The notes beneath the pieces are model-generated. The model ran no database searches. It had not been told where the DNA came from and saw only the letters and a list, made by a program, of their open reading frames with translations. Below, piece after piece: positions 31,611 to 31,926 of a stretch of 31,926 nt of DNA (within the stretch, counting starts at the first letter, position 1; every line of letters starts with the position of its first letter). The position numbers and the translations under genes are program-made. This stretch comes from CAZAKZ01 sp964485695 (GTDB lineage Bacteria > Planctomycetota > JAFGQW01): assembly GCA_964485695.1 (NCBI GenBank), contig CAZAKZ010000060.1:1-31926 (forward strand), given 5' to 3'.

Positions 31611-31926
31611 GTGTTCCGTGAGAGGCCTGTCACTCCACCAGGGTGAACCCCGCCCCGGCAACGGTCGTCCCGGCGAGGTAGCTATCCCAGCGATCGTGGA
31701 GGTAACGAAGCGGTCGGAGCCTGGGAGAAAGGAGGCGGCGAAAGGCTGTCTGCGAGCTAGCAGGCAGTAACGTGAGTGAAAACCGAGGCGGCCCCGAAAG
31801 GCACGATGCGAAGGTCGATTCCATGCCGCTACTGTGCCTGGATCAGGCTGTTGACGCAAGGCTGGACGTCGGGTAGGTGTATTATCCAAGGACATATGTC
31901 CGGAAAATAGCCTTTGAACATGCACA
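31611..31926 (+). ncRNA. Probable 5' part of a group II intron (continues past the window edge)
   Basis: The segment starts GTGTTCCGTGAGAGGCC and shows the kind of short, paired, purine-rich sequence typical of domain I of bacterial group II introns. Visible helices include CCCAG/CTGGG around 31684-31726 and CTGTCTGC (31746-31753) with GCAGGCAG (31760-31767), followed by GTAACGTGAGTGAAAACCGA and later AAGGTCGATTCC, phrases I associate with group II intron RNAs. No protein gene is supported here. The intron-encoded reverse transcriptase normally starts some 500-700 nt in, beyond the window, so it cannot be checked. The 5' boundary is a guess from the GTG-type start. The 81 bp between the peptidase stop and 31611 hold nothing that I recognise. 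Confidence 0.6.

Noticed and set aside
1..31926. CRISPR array, tRNA or rRNA genes
   Set aside because: No regularly spaced direct repeats, cloverleaf-like sequences or rRNA signatures were noticed on either strand by reading; no scan could be run.

Overview
The window is GC-rich bacterial DNA with densely packed genes. It probably comes from an uncultured anaerobic or facultatively anaerobic member of the Planctomycetota or a related lineage. That placement is tentative. It rests on the valyl-tRNA synthetase, which carries an extra segment after the KMSKS loop and just before a GRNFCNKLLNAARF block (a layout I associate with planctomycete ValS), and on several secreted FG-GAP, DUF5107 and concanavalin-like proteins. 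The hydrogenase genes show H2-linked, flavin-based electron bifurcation.

Layout. (1) 217-8617, plus strand: a tight operon. It encodes an HdrA-MvhD fusion, the small and large subunits of a group 3 (Mvh-type) [NiFe] hydrogenase, its maturation endopeptidase, a radical SAM protein with a B12-binding-like N-terminus, and a TPR protein with a Cys/His-rich patch. Several genes overlap by 1-4 nt. No hdrB or hdrC lies in the window. (2) 8618-14016: a mosaic accessory stretch. An IS1634-type transposase tail and a possible IS66-like scrap lie at the left and an IS91-type transposase tail with an in-frame stop lies at the right. Between them are an intact FG-GAP/VCBS secreted protein, an HtrA-like protease without PDZ, a perfect 30-bp inverted repeat, and a truncated SGNH hydrolase. 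(3) 14017-19234: GHMP sugar kinase (minus) divergent from valS (plus), then a HIT protein and a Trm112-like protein (both minus). (4) 19356-26224: a secreted clan GH-A-like glycoside hydrolase (minus), divergent from a CysQ/inositol-monophosphatase-family phosphatase and an overlapping DUF5107-TPR exported protein. (5) 26293-29849: a radical SAM/SPASM-like protein convergent with a GT-C membrane glycosyltransferase that contains a C10 tract. (6) 30210-31529: a secreted HELAH metallopeptidase-like protein. (7) 31611 to the right edge: the probable 5' half of a group II intron RNA whose reverse transcriptase would lie beyond the window.

How the genes work together. HdrA-MvhD with MvhG and MvhA should oxidise or evolve H2 and split electrons through the HdrA flavin to ferredoxin and a second acceptor. 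The usual acceptor module HdrBC is absent here, so the partner is unknown. The translationally coupled radical SAM and TPR genes are the least explained part of this operon and the best candidate for an undescribed function. The rest is housekeeping (valS, HIT, Trm112-like, CysQ-like), surface polysaccharide or protein handling, and debris from mobile elements.
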